64,000 bases of DNA, taken from NCBI GenBank assembly GCA_963854835.1, contig OY978525.1, positions 58,101,855 through 58,165,854 of the forward strand, read 5' to 3'. The stretch is from Megamerina dolium (taxonomy: Eukaryota > Arthropoda > Insecta > Diptera > Megamerinidae). Shown here piece by piece: positions 10,923 to 21,689 of the stretch; within the stretch, counting starts at the first letter, position 1; each line of letters begins with the position of its first letter. The position numbers were made by a program, and so were the translations under genes. The notes under the pieces are model-generated. The model did not search any database. It saw only the letters and a program-made list of their open reading frames with translations, and had not been told where the DNA came from.

Positions 10923-11906
10923 ATGCCTGGAAGTTTGAGCGATGAAGCAGCTTCTGTTCAAAAGCCGAGTACTTTAAGACAGCAAAGAGCAACAGCGCGT
11001 GGTAATATAACACGTATCAAAAACATGCTTGATAATCCAACGGTAACTTGGAATGTTATAGATTTGGAATGCCGGCTAGAAATCTTAGATTCTTATATTA
11101 AACAAATAATGGCATACCAAACCAAGATCGAGAGGGAGGATCCTGACGATGACCGAAGAGGCGATATCGAGGATCTTTGCATAAGTGCTAAATCGAGGCT
11201 TATTCAGCTTATGGGGCAATATAAGCGTCGAGAGAGTCCAATGTTGGAGAGTACACTTGGTATTACCACGCCTCAATCGTCTCGTCTTCCGAATCTGAAA
11301 TTACCGACATTTAGTGGAAAGTACGCGGAGTACAAAAATTTTATAAGCTCATTCAATAACTTGGTCCATGATGAGCCACATCTAGCGACAATTGAAAAAT
11401 TTAATCATTTGTTGAGTTGTTTATCGGGTGACGCGCTCAGAACGGTAAAAGCATTCCAAGTCACAAAAGCCAATTATAAGAAAGTATTGGATCGTTTAGC
11501 AGAACGATACGATAAAAAAGGTTTGATATTTTTTGATAATATCGAGCAGTTATTTGACATTCCAAAAATGACCAAACCAAATGCTTCAGCGCTTAGAAAT
11601 GTGGTTGACACTGTATCCGCAATTTACGATTCGTTGCTATCATTGGGTACAGAGATGGATATAACAAATGCATTACTCATTCAACTGGTACTATCAAAAG
11701 TTGATCCAGCTACAAAATCGAGATGGAACGATCAGTTGGATTACTCCACCCTTCCTTCATGGAACGACTGCTCGAAATTGCTAATTCGTCGATGCCAATC
11801 ACTCGAAGTAAATGACGACAGGTCGAATAGATACGACAGTTCTGAGCAACAGAATCCTCATAGAATTAAATCGCATAATAACAAGAAAAATGAATACAAA
11901 ACATAA
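10923..11906 (+). CDS. gag: BEL/Pao gag of the young element
   Basis: 327 codons from the ATG at 10923. The N-terminal 110 residues are charged and helical. The capsid-like core of BEL gag follows from about residue 120 (LPTFSGKYAEYKNFISSF, EKFNHLLSCLSGDALRTV, VLDRLAERYDKKGLIFF). The frame ends at TAA 11904-11906. Pol continues in the same frame directly after this stop, and the zinc knuckles usually at the gag C-terminus lie downstream of it. The stop therefore either truncates a fused gag-pol or is read through. The product would assemble cytoplasmic virus-like particles. Confidence 0.9.
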   Translation: MPGSLSDEAASVQKPSTLRQQRATARGNITRIKNMLDNPTVTWNVIDLECRLEILDSYIKQIMAYQTKIEREDPDDDRRGDIEDLCISAKSRLIQLMGQYKRRESPMLESTLGITTPQSSRLPNLKLPTFSGKYAEYKNFISSFNNLVHDEPHLATIEKFNHLLSCLSGDALRTVKAFQVTKANYKKVLDRLAERYDKKGLIFFDNIEQLFDIPKMTKPNASALRNVVDTVSAIYDSLLSLGTEMDITNALLIQLVLSKVDPATKSRWNDQLDYSTLPSWNDCSKLLIRRCQSLEVNDDRSNRYDSSEQQNPHRIKSHNNKKNEYKT

Positions 11907-14900
11907 TTTGCAGTTGCTGCGAGTGGTTTGGAAAATCAATGCATTTTTTGTAAATTGAATGGGCATTCAATACATAGTTGCAACTCTTTCGCTGCATTGA
12001 CCGTTGGTAAACGGTTTGATTTTGTAAAAAAATCTGGAAATTGTATAAATTGCTTAAAGAAAGGACACTCGGTCCGGAATTGTTCTCGATCTCATTGTCG
12101 AGTTTGTCAACGTCCTCATCACACTCTGCTGCATAAATATGAGGTGCAGCAGCAATCAAATCGCTTCGATAATCAGTTATCTGTGTTACCATCAACATCT
12201 GCTACTGCCAATGATACTCCACAACAATCGTTCCAGCGTTCTTCACACCATGTCTCGAATACAGATGATGTCGTTGTATTGGCTACAGCTATAGTTAGAA
12301 TAAAAGATCGCTATGGAAGTACCCACCTAGTAAGAGCGCTTTTAGACTCTGGATCACAAATAAATTTCATGAGTGAAGATTGTGCACAGAAATTACATTT
12401 AAAACGAGAATTTAAAGATCTAAATTTATCGGGTATTGGGGAGTTAAATGCGAACTTACGACATAAAGTTAATACTATTGTAGAATCAAGAGTTAATGAC
12501 TACAAGTTTCAAGCAGATTTTTGGGTCATAAAGTCCATCTCGAGTTACCAACCTGAAGTTAATTTACCCGTTGACTCATGGCAAGTCCCGGGGAATATTG
12601 AGCTGGCAGATCCCAACTTTAATAAAAGACAAAAAATTGATTTGTTAATTGGTGCCGATATATTTTTCGAACTTTTATCAATCGGTCAAATAAAATTAAA
12701 CGATTCGTTGCCAACATTGCAAAAGACGTTGCTTGGTTGGATAGTTTCTGGTCGGTATAAATCACTTGAAAATTCGAAAAGTGGAGCATGCAATTTAGTA
12801 AATAAAAAAAGCGATATTCAGTTGGCTTCTTTAGATGCTATTGTGCATAAGTTTTGGGAAATAGAAGAAGTACCAAGCACATCCAAAAAGTTTACGAAAG
12901 AACAAATGAGTTGCGAACAACATTTTATGAAGAGTACCAAGCGATTACCAACTGGTCGTTTTGAAGTTCGGTTGCCATTTAAAATGAATTCGTCAGCACT
13001 CGGAGCCTCATACGAAACGGCAAAACGACGATTTTTGTCACTTGAGCGTAGGCTTATGAGAACACCTGATGTCAAAGAAATGTATAATAATTTTATGATC
13101 GAATATTTGTCGTTAGGCCACATGTCTAAAACGGAAAACATAATTCCGACAGGGCCACATTATTTCATACCACACCAAGTTGTCATAAGGCCTGAGAGTT
13201 TGACAACCAAGTTAAGAGTTGTGTTTGATGCCTCATGTAAAACATCATCCAATATCTCATTGAACGATACTCTAATGGTCGGCCCAACTATTCAACCAAA
13301 GCTCTATATAAATTTATTGAAATTTCGTTGTCGTAAATTTGCCATTACGGCAGATATTACAAAAATGTATAGACAAGTACAAGTCCATGAAGCAGACCGA
13401 CAATTTCAGCTTATTTTGTGGCGGAAACATCCAAACATGCCTATACAAATATACAAACTAAACACAATAACATATGGCACTGCACCAGCACCGTTCTTGG
13501 CTATTCGGTGCTTAAATGAACTTGGCAATATTAATAGAGAAATGCGTGCGATTTCAAGGGTTATACAAGAGGACTTCTATGTGGACGATTTATTGTCAGG
13601 TGCTGAAACATTGGAGGAGCTTGAAAGCATTCAATATAATATAACAAAAATTCTCGATTCAGCTGGCTTTAAGTTGGCGAAATGGTATTCTAACCACCAG
13701 GTTCTCAATAATAGCGACAATGTTAAAAAAGAAATCACATTTAACGACACCGAAACCACTAAAACTCTAGGTATAGTTTGGCATCCGAAAAGTGATAAGC
13801 TTAATTTTAATCTCGTAGCAAATTTTGATACTTTGAAGGCTACTAAGCGCAATATTTTGTCGGTGTCTTCCCGGTTGTTTGACCCATTGGGGCTTCTATG
13901 CCCAGTTATTACAAAAGCAAAAATATTGCTGCAAGAATTGTGGTTGCTAAAGTTAGACTGGGATGAATCAGTTCCAATGTCGGTGGCTACAAGCTGGGAG
14001 ATCTTTAAAAAAAACTTCCGAAAAATCCCAGAGATACATGTTCCTCGATACGTGAATATTTCTTCGTTATCAACAGTTCAAATTCACGGTTTCGCTGATG
14101 CATCTATGCGTGCATATGGTTGTTGTATATATATACGTAGCAAATGTGGTAGTAATTACAAGTCCATACTGTTTACAGCCAAGTCGAAAGTTGCTCCACT
14201 TAAAACTAAAACTCTTCCAAGACTTGAGCTTTGTGCCGCTCACTTGTTAGCAAAAGTGTGGAAAATTATAGAGCCAATTTTATTGCCATACGCAGAAAAG
14301 GTAATTTTTTGGAGCGATTCAGAAATTGTGTTATACTGGCTTAAAAAGCACCCATCCACATTATCAACTTTTGTTGGGAATAGGGTTTCGGACATTCAAG
14401 AAGTGGCGAATAAAGCTACATGGAGGCACGTTCCAACTGCTCAGAACCCTGCGGATATTGTATCGCGAAGTTGCAATGTCGATGAGCTATGCCAGTCTAT
14501 ATGGTTTGATGGTCCTACATTTTTAATGGAGGAGGAAGATAATTGGCCGGTAAATGCTCACTTTGAGCCCGCAGAAACATTGTCATCGTCAGAAATGCGC
14601 AAGTCTAAAGCGATCGTACTATTTGTTGAAAAAGAACGTAACATAATCTACGAAATAATTGAAAATTCGTCGACGTACATGAAAATATTGCGAACACTTG
14701 CATATGTTTATCGATTTATAAAGCCGATCAAAAATGGGCATACAGAACAACCAATTACAGCAAAAGAACTTGAGCTATCATTTTTCAAAGTCATCGAAAT
14801 AATTCAGCATGAGGAATACGCTGAACAAATAAAATGTATGAAAAGCTCATTGTTATTAAGCAAACAACTCCAACAATTAAATCCGTTTCTGCACGAATTT

Positions 14901-16130
14901 GAAGAAAATGGCAGAAAATTTACTTTAGTGCGTGTTGGTGGCAGATTACTGAATGCCCCACTACCTTATGATACTAAGCATCCTTTATTGATGCCTAAGT
15001 CCCGATTCGTAACTCTGTATGCCACCCATTTGCATTTGTCAAATTGTCATGCAGGTCCACGAGCTCTAATTGGTATAATGCGGCTGAAAATATGGTCAAT
15101 AAATTCAAGAGAAGTGGCTCGTAATGTAGTTCGCAATTGCATACATTGTTTTAGGTACAAGCCTAGATTAATGACACAAATTATGGGGAATCTACCTAGA
15201 GACCGACTTTTATCAGTGCGACCATTTTTGATAACCGGAGTAGATTTTTGTGGTCCGATATACACGTCATATAGAATTCGTGGTAGACCTCCTTATAAGA
15301 CATATGTAGCTATATTCGTTTGTTTTTCGTCAAAGGCTGTTCACATCGAAGCTGTTTCTGATTTGTCCACTAACGCTTTCATTTCTTGTTTTAAAAGGTT
15401 CATCGGAAGGAGAGGTCTTCCAGAGAAGGTTATGTGCGACAACGCTACAAATTTCGTGGGAGCCAATGCAAAGCTGAAAGAGCTGAACGACGTGTTTTTC
15501 GGAGAGCAGAGTCAGAACAAAATACTCAATTTCGTAGCAGAGAGAGGCGTGACTTTCGAATTCATCCCGCCGCGCGCCCCTCATTTCGGAGGCCTGTGGG
15601 AAGCGGCCGTCAAATCCATGAAGAATCTTTTTTATCGCACCGTCGCGCACGCCAACCTAACGATCGAGGAATTGTCAACCGTCTTGGTCGAAATAGAGGC
15701 CATTTTAAATTCAAGGCCGATCGCTCCAATGTCAGAAGATCCCAGTGACGGAGAGGCGCTCACGCCAGCGCATTTATTAATCGGGTGCTCTTTAAAGGCC
15801 ATACCCGAACCTACTATAGAACACGAAGTTCTGACGTATTCAAAACGATGGCAACGTATCTGCTATCTAAAAGGGCGATTTTGGTCTGTGTTCCGCAGAG
15901 ATTACCTCCTCGGGCTGCAAGCCAGGGCCAAATGGCTCAAGCCCCAACAAAACGTAGAGGTTGGTTCAATGGTTATTGTTCACGAAGACAACCTGCCTCC
16001 ACAGAAATGGTTGCTAGGCAGAATAGTAGATGTCATTGTTGGAAAAGATGGCATGGTTCGTGTGGCCAATATTCAAACGAAAAATGGAACGATTAAACGT
16101 GCGATACATAAATTGGCACCTTTACCATAA
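11907..16130 (+). CDS. pol: BEL/Pao pol polyprotein of the young element
   Basis: About 1,400 uninterrupted codons, in frame with gag. The open frame begins right after the gag stop and has no good ATG near its start. Domains in order, from 11928: zinc knuckles (CIFCKLNGHSIHSC and CINCLKKGHSVRNC) at residues 5-60; retropepsin LLDSGSQINF near 140; RT with DITKMYRQV near 480 and FYVDD near 550; RNase H with GFADAS near 720, LPRLELCAAH near 765 and WSDSEIV near 795; integrase HHCC-like region near 1040-1080; and an integrase core with TGVDFCGP near 1105, CDNATNF near 1170 and the catalytic Glu in HFGGLWEAAV near 1225. It ends in the usual BEL C-terminal domain. All catalytic motifs look intact. 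Confidence 0.95.
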   Translation, partial: FAVAASGLENQCIFCKLNGHSIHSCNSFAALTVGKRFDFVKKSGNCINCLKKGHSVRNCSRSHCRVCQRPHHTLLHKYEVQQQSNRFDNQLSVLPSTSATANDTPQQSFQRSSHHVSNTDDVVVLATAIVRIKDRYGSTHLVRALLDSGSQINFMSEDCAQKLHLKREFKDLNLSGIGELNANLRHKVNTIVESRVNDYKFQADFWVIKSISSYQPEVNLPVDSWQVPGNIELADPNFNKRQKIDLLIGADIFFELLSIGQIKLNDSLPTLQKTLLGWIVSGRYKSLENSKSGACNLVNKKSDIQLASLDAIVHKFWEIEEVPSTSKKFTKEQMSCEQHFMKSTKRLPTGRFEVRLPFKMNSSALGASYETAKRRFLSLERRLMRTPDVKEMYNNFMIEYLSLGHMSKTENIIPTGPHYFIPHQVVIRPESLTTKLRVVFDASCKTSSNISLNDTLMVGPTIQPKLYINLLKFRCRKFAITADITKMYRQVQVHEADRQFQLILWRKHPNMPIQIYKLNTITYGTAPAPFLAIRCLNELGNINREMRAISRVIQEDFYVDDLLSGAETLEELESIQYNITKILDSAGFKLAKWYSNHQVLNNSDNVKKEITFNDTETTKTLGIVWHPKSDKLNFNLVANFDTLKATKRNILSVSSRLFDPLGLLCPVITKAKILLQELWLLKLDWDESVPMSVATSWEIFKKNFRKIPEIHVPRYVNISSLSTVQIHGFADASMRAYGCCIYIRSKCGSNYKSILFTAKSKVAPLKTKTLPRLELCAAHLLAKVWKIIEPILLPYAEKVIFWSDSEIVLYWLKKHPSTLSTFVGNRVSDIQEVANKATWRHVPTAQNPADIVSRSCNVDELCQSIWFDGPTFLMEEEDNWPVNAHFEPAETLSSSEMRKSKAIVLFVEKERNIIYEIIENSSTYMKILRTLAYVYRFIKPIKNGHTEQPITAKELELSFFKVIEIIQHEEYAEQIKCMKSSLLLSKQLQQLNPFLHEFEENGRKFTLVRVGGRLLNAPLPYDTKHPLLMPKSRFVTLYATHLHLSNCHAGPRALIGIMRLKIWSINSREVARNVVRNCIHCFRYKPRLMTQIMGNLPRDRLLSVRPFLITGVDFCGPIYTSYRIRGRPPYKTYVAIFVCFSSKAVHIEAVSDLSTNAFISCFKRFIGRRGLPEKVMCDNATNFVGANAKLKELNDVFFGEQSQNKILNFVAERGVTFEFIPPRAPHFGGLWEAAVKSMKNLFYRTVAHANLTIEELSTVLVEIEAILNSRPIAPMSEDPSDGEALTPAHLLIGCSLKAIPEPTIEHEVLTYSKRWQRICYLKGRFWSVFRRDYLLGLQARAKWLKPQQNVEVGSMVIVHEDNLPPQKWLLGRIVDVIVGKDGMVRVANIQTKNGTIKRAIHKLAPLP

Positions 16131-16170
16131 GGGCAGCTGTTAATATATGAATATATCAACGGGGCCGGGA
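16131..16170 (+). other. 3' untranslated stretch with short purine tract
   Basis: The run GGGGCCGGGA (16161-16170) abuts the 3' LTR where a polypurine tract is expected. It is interrupted by CC, so it is a weak match. Confidence 0.5.
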
Positions 16171-16448
16171 TGTTTGGCCATATACCTATATATAAGTTAT
16201 GATGAAGTTCTATTATTATAAGTATCTAATTATATTATTATTGTGAATTATATTATATTACTATTGCAATAGACTAACTATGAATACATCTCTATTTAGT
16301 ACATACATATTGATACAACTGTGTAAACCGTTGATTTGTATGCTCTTATGAAATTGAAATATGATATTAAATTTAATTGTTAAAAAACCACAGCTGGTGT
16401 GAGACAGTAAATTTCGTTGTCGACAACAAAAATTATTGTTGTTCAACA
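16171..16448 (+). repeat. 3' LTR of the young BEL element
   Basis: 278 bp, TGTTTGG to CAACA, nearly identical to the 5' LTR apart from G at 16201 and the extra 13 bp. The duplicated target GCCAT follows. Confidence 0.93.
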
Positions 16449-17321
16449 GCCATCATTAGTCAAGGGAGTAGACTGAATGATGCTATGCGCTTCACCTCGG
16501 GTTTTCTGAAGCAAGTGGTATAATTTTTCCACTGGCGACAGACGGGGGTTATTACGATATAATGCCGTAAACAAGTCACGAAAACTTGGCCACGATACAT
16601 AATCGCCTGAAAAACATGGGGAGTCGCATGGAGGCAGCTAAATAGCGGGAAATGAATGTTCATTATTTATTTTCTCAACGGGTGGATTCGGAATTACCGG
16701 AGAAGAGGAAACTGCGGGGGATGCCACCTCGAAACTCAGCTCGTGAAGCACAGCAGGAAATGAAGGTTGACGGGGTATGTTTTCAACGGGATAAGAGGAA
16801 ATTGCGGGGGGTACCCCTTCGGAACTCAGCTCGTGAGGAACAGCCGGAAATGAAGGTTGTCGGGGTATGTTTTCAGCGATAGAAGAGGAAACTGCGGGAG
16901 GTACCACTTCGGAACTCAACTCGTGAAGATTAGCGTTGATTGCAGAGAGGCACCGCACATAAGAGGTTAGGCACTCCGTATATGCCTCTTTAATTTGATT
17001 AACGTCAACATCTTCAGCTACTTCCTCTGTCATGAGAGAGTAATATGCCGTTTTGCAATCACTCCATAGGGATTGGAATTGGTTTTTCTGTGCCTCCAAG
17101 CTAATTTTGTTATGAGCTTCTGGGTTGATAGCATCAAAATTACAATCAAATTCAATAATATCTTCCACGGTAGTTCTGAAGAGATCGTAAGCCGACATCC
17201 TTTTAGCAATTGTAGAATCACAGATATAATTCGGGATAAAGTTTGAAAACGAGAGAGAATTACTGGCAAATCTTGAGTTATGTTGCCAGTTCGCACGATT
17301 TATCAAAAAATGGGTTTCCAA
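16449..17321 (-). pseudogene. old BEL/Pao gag, N-terminal part
   Basis: The frame opens METHFLINRANWQHN at 17321 and runs to a TAG at 16638-16640. The same frame continues beyond the stop with the conserved gag core (FSGDYVSWPSFRDLFTALY, LYHLLQKTRGEAH) up to the insertion point at 16449. A Pro/Ser-rich stretch has three tandem peptide repeats of about 30 residues (HELSSEVVPPAVSSS, HELSSEGVPPAISSY, HELSFEVASPAVSSS), visible as a DNA tandem repeat at 16660-16930. The remainder is at 7427-8859. Apart from the nonsense codon and the insertion this half is well preserved. Confidence 0.87.
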
Positions 17322-19264
17322 AATGTGTCCTGCAAGAGATTAATCCGAAAGACGTAGTCTTCCTCAGTGAAGTTAAGTGAAATCAATGGGTAAACTTATG
17401 GGAGTACGATATTTTTATATAAAAATACACGTAGGTATATGTATAGGAAAATAACCGCGGGACGGAATAACAGTTTGGGAACCACTGTATTGTACTTTCC
17501 GGTACTTGTATTATATTATATTTCACAAAGAAATAAATTATATTATATTGGATCGCACTGTAGCAACTTGGGGTTGAGAGTGACTATTTTTCTCCCAATA
17601 GAAAATAGCATACAATTGTTGTTACAATTATATCTCTAGTGTATAAGCCAATACAAATATTTTGTTGCTAATGTACATGTGCAAAACAAAAGTAGGGAGA
17701 ACGATATTTAGTAATAATATATAGTACCGCTATAGTTATAATCAAATGCAGGTACTTAGGCCGAGACAAATCAATACACTTTGTTGTTGCGTATGGTGAC
17801 GAAATACCTTTATTGTTTGATGTTGGGATAACTTGCTGTTGGTGCTTTTTGGATATGCATAAACTCAGAGCAGGTAGATTAATGCAATTGTCAACAACAA
17901 CAGGAAATTGCATGTGAATTTGAACAAAAAGCACTGTTGTTGTCCTTGCATGTAAGCCAAGCAAAATTATAACGAAAAGGGAGGACAAATATTCGTAATA
18001 TTGTTTTTTATCTTCAATATATAAGTATTATTATGAGGGGAAAAGCAACAATTTGTATTTGAGAAGTGTGAATGTTGTATCAAACAATATATTGTTGTTA
18101 GTTTGTAATTATTGGGAATGCATATATTTTCCAAAACGAAAAAAAGCAAAATCAAGGGATCGCCTTTTCTTATTTAGTTGCTGTGATTATCTTAACTCTC
18201 GTAGAGAGATTCGTGATGGTATGAGAGGGTGATCTGAGAATCACTTAACGCAACAACAAATATAGTGGTATATTACTGCAGATGAGATTTGTAGATGGGA
18301 TTTGAACTCAAATGCAGGTACATATACATATTTCTCAAGAAAGAGCGGGAGAATATAAAAACAAAACCCAAGTGATTTGATCCAAATTTTATGATTTTGT
18401 GATAACCGGGAGTATAATATACATGTATACATATCGGGTTTATTCAATTTATGTTTGTATGGATTATGTAAGCAATCACATACGCTTGGAGAGATATATG
18501 TATGTGGGTATATAAAATGCATGGAATGCACGTACCTGGGGTGGCAAGATTTGCTTACCAATCGTTGCAAGCCGATCCGGCTCGAAGGACCAAAAAATGA
18601 TTGTGTGAGGGATGGGATGCCAGGTGGACTCGTTCCAACGATGGTTGCTTCATCCAGGTGATCGTGGTGTGTGTGAGTGCGGGGATATTTGTTAGTTCAA
18701 TACTGTTGTTGTATATTGAGGTTGTGGGTGGTGATGTATTTTGTGTTTCTGCTGTTGCTGTTGCGAATGATGTTGTGTTTTTTATGTCGATAAATGAATA
18801 ATAACACCCGCGATTTTTCAACTTTAAAGCTAACAATATTTATTGGGAAAAAAAAACGTTTTAATTATATATAGCGAGATTTAAATATTTGCGCGCATTG
18901 GCTGTCTATTTTCTTCGGGATATATTTCGAGAATAATAAAAAACAATCAAAACGGGCGGCCAGAAGAGAGAAAAGTTATATAAGTAACAGGGTTGCCAAC
19001 CCACTCAAATGAAGCAAAACAAACAGTGCACGCGTCTTACTCTGGCGTAGACAACACCTAAAGTAGATCCTACGTAGCAAAAAAGCTTATAATTACGTTG
19101 GGTTAATTATGTATCTATTATGGCAAAAAAGGTAGATATTTATAGATATAATTTTAAACTTGAATGTGAATGTAAATGTCAAGTCGAAATATGTAAATTA
19201 TACGTACTCTTTCAATAACGTAAGTAGCTATGGGTTATTAAATACAAAAAAAAACGTGAATCAA
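17322..19264. other. AT-rich DNA, no recognised gene
   Basis: It presumably starts with the leader or LTR of the old BEL element, whose edges I cannot place. Short ORFs lack family motifs. A hAT-like end motif at 17471-17487 is listed separately. Confidence 0.5.
17471..17487 (-). other. possible hAT transposon terminal motif
   Basis: Read on the minus strand, CAGTGGTTCCCAAACTG resembles the CAGNGGTTCNCAAACT ends common in hAT elements. No matching opposite end or transposase was found nearby, so this is a lone similarity. Confidence 0.25.
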
Positions 19265-19660
19265 ACCTCTTCCTCTCCCTTACTCACTTTTCTTCTGGTC
19301 CTTTTATTGTTGTTGTACGTATTGGATTATATTTTTTTTTTTTTCCTTTCATTTAAGGTAATCTCATTTACGCACTTTTCTTTATTTTTATGTTTTGTTT
19401 CGTTTTGAATTTTCTTTATTTTCTTTTCATTTAACGAACAATCACTTATTCACTTTTGCGTCTCTTTCATTCTAGTTTTTTTGTACTTTTTGGATTACAA
19501 TGTTTCTTTTCTTTAATTTTAGGTCTTGTACTTCGTGGATTTTCTTTATTTTCTTTTCATTTTAGGAAAAAACACTTCTTCGCTTCTCTTTGTTTAATTT
19601 TTAGTTTTTGTACGTCTAGAATGACAATCACTTACTTGTTTAGTTTTATTTGCTATTGTT
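19265..19660. repeat. degenerate T-rich tandem repeat
   Basis: Several imperfect units share TTTCTTTATTTTCTTTTCAT followed by ATCACTTNTTCACTTT-like sequence, about 100-150 bp apart. Non-coding and of unknown origin. Confidence 0.5.
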
Positions 19661-19680
19661 AACCGTTATATAAAAAGAAT

Positions 19681-20090
19681 TGCAACACTTAGTTTGTACA
19701 ACTATACACAGCAACAAATCATCTCTGTTTACAATCAACTATTTACAATAACTCTTTTTAATGTACTTACAACTTTTGCTTCTGATACTGTATAGATGTT
19801 TCCGCAATCACGTTCGGTATTCGATTGATTTGCATTTGTCAACACTGGCTCTCTTTATACTCTGTTGGCAACACTCCAGAATGTTCCTTTATCGTAGTCG
19901 AGATTCATCTCTTTCTTTCTCGTTGGCCTGTTCTGGTTATCGATTATTTCTTTTTGTTGACATTCGCTTCGATGTTGCCAATATTCGTCTCATAGTGTCA
20001 GTCACAATAGCGATGAGTACCCAACTATCGATACTCGTTACAGTATATATTTCTTTCCTGCCATTGCCGTACCCTATATAGTAATACCCT
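19681..20090 (-). repeat. possible gypsy LTR remnant
   Basis: The stretch from GTACAACTATACACAGCAACAA to the TTTGCTTCTGATACTG region aligns loosely with the gypsy LTR at 58212-58450 in the same orientation (ATACAACAACAATTTATT, TTTGCCTCTGGTACTGC). Boundaries are not clear and no primer site adjoins it. Confidence 0.35.
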
Positions 20091-20200
20091 GATAGGTACC
20101 TTATGCCGTGGTTATATTACCAATAAATTTAACACTAATAAAAAAAATTGTTGTTGGTTTCAATACAAAATTAAAAATGAACTCCAAAAATGAACATATA

Positions 20201-21133
20201 AAGGGTTTTTCCATTAGAGACATAACAATTTCGTATCTTTATATGCACGCACCCTTAAACTTTTTTAATCAACTGTCAATGTCAAAACGGTAGTTAAAGT
20301 CAACATTTTCATCATTGTAAATTTCATTAACCAGAAACGTTTGGAAATTATTAAAAATTACTACCGAAATTCTTAGTCGGTGGTCACAACTTTAAGTGCG
20401 AAAAATCATCTTCAGCCATGAAGCTCATTTCTGGCTCAATGGCTTTGTCAATAAGCAATATATGTGTTATTGGTCAGCAACAAACCCACAAGTGCTCCTG
20501 AGATACCGTTGCACCTGCCAAAAGTTACTGTTTGCTGAGGTTTTCATGCCTGAGGTGTGATTGGGACGTATTTTTGCGTGGATGAAAACGACCGTCATGT
20601 TACCGTCAATGGAGAGCGCTATCGTGCTATGTTGGAAGATTATTTGTGGCCAGAATTGGATGAACTTGACATCAGCGATATGTGGTTTCAACAAGACGGT
20701 GCCACTAGCCACACAGCACATGTCACAATCGTTTTATTGCAAGGCAAATTCGGTGAACGTATTATCTCGAGAAATGATCCGATCGAATGGCCGCCTCGTT
20801 CATGCGATCTAACACCATTGGATTTTTTTTTATGGGGCTTTATCAAGTCACTGGTCTATGCCAACAAGCCAGTAACTTTAGACGAGCTCAAAGACAACAT
20901 CCAACGCGATATTGCCAACGTTCCAGTCAAAATGTGTGCTAGAGTGGTGGAAAATTGGGTCCAAAGAATGGACCGCTGTAAACGGGCTCATGGTGGTCAT
21001 ATGACCGAAATTGAATTTCATTCATAAAATGTAATGCTTGCAATATATCCACAATAAATTTGAACTCAATAACTCAAATATTTCTGTGTTTTATTAATAG
21101 ATAAAATTGTTATGTCTCTAATGTAAAACCCTA
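20201..21133 (+). mobile_element. DD41D mariner-type transposon, copy 2 (internal deletion)
   Basis: Terminal inverted repeats share the core CATTAGAGACATAACAATTT (20212 onward, and inverted near 21103-21122), inside TA at both ends (20199-20200, 21134-21135). The TIRs differ from those of copies 1 and 3, so this is a separate subfamily. The internal part lacks most of the N-terminal transposase coding sequence. Confidence 0.85.
20325..21027 (+). pseudogene. DD41D transposase with N-terminal deletion and lost first Asp
   Basis: A short N-terminal scrap (LEIIKNYYRN-like, near 20340) is followed by a jump of roughly 120 codons to the catalytic domain. The first catalytic motif reads FSHEAHF instead of SDEAHF, so the metal-binding Asp is His. 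The C-terminal half (20557-21027) is open: FQQDGATSH holds the second Asp and LTPLDFFLWG the third, 41 residues apart, then a tail ending ETEFHS-like. It cannot be active; it is a non-autonomous relic that might be moved by an intact relative. Confidence 0.85.
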
Positions 21134-21689
21134 TACATGTTAATCAGATCAGATCAGATCAGATTCGACACCAATCAGACCAATTTCATATATGCAATTT
21201 TATATAGAGATAAATAAAATATGAGAAAAAATATTTCTAAATGATGAAACATTGCTTTACGGGTATTGCGTACATACATGTTATTTATGATGACAACTGC
21301 GAAGGATTATTAAATTTTAAACATTAATTATATAAATTCCCCTTAAAGATTGATTGAGACCTGAAGAACTGAAGAACTTATTAGTCGACTGCAAATTAAT
21401 GAACGCTTGTGGGATAAAAGAAATCCAAGGCGGTATGGCATTTCCAACTGACGTTTCACTTTTTTTATATCCTTTTCAATTAGCCGTTGGATAGTCTGGA
21501 ATTTCAATTTATTTAACTTTCGAAGGCCCAGAAGTCGTTATGTTGTAAATACTTTGTCAGGAATGTGAGAGAGCCGTTTGTATCGCCGGTTTTTACCACA
21601 TTAGATCAGTAGATCAAAAAATGTTGTTACGGGGAGTGAATGCCGGTGGGCCGCTTACTAGCAAGGCTTGCCTGATGATGATGGGGTTG
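21134..21689. other. no recognised gene
   Basis: AT-rich DNA with a small ATCAG-type microsatellite at 21146-21164. A segment near 21614-21675 is the inverted counterpart of 55405-55441 (LTR-like sequence with AGGCAAGCCTTGC). Confidence 0.5.

Larger units (their letters stand above)
8860..16448 (+). mobile_element. young, nearly complete BEL/Pao retrotransposon
   Basis: A 7.6-kb element with LTRs at 8860-9124 and 16171-16448, a tRNA-Lys primer site, a long leader with tandem repeats, gag and pol. It is flanked by the 5-bp duplication GCCAT (8855-8859 and 16449-16453), the right size for BEL. By eye the LTRs differ by one substitution (8890/16201) and one 13-bp indel, so the insertion is recent. 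It landed in the gag of an older BEL copy in the opposite orientation. Confidence 0.95.

Noticed and set aside
17668..18836. Several 60-110 codon frames as small host genes.
   Set aside because: No ATG context, domain or composition support; they are AT-rich chance frames.
21146..21164. The ATCAG repeat as a regulatory array.
   Set aside because: Only about four pentamer units; a simple microsatellite is enough.
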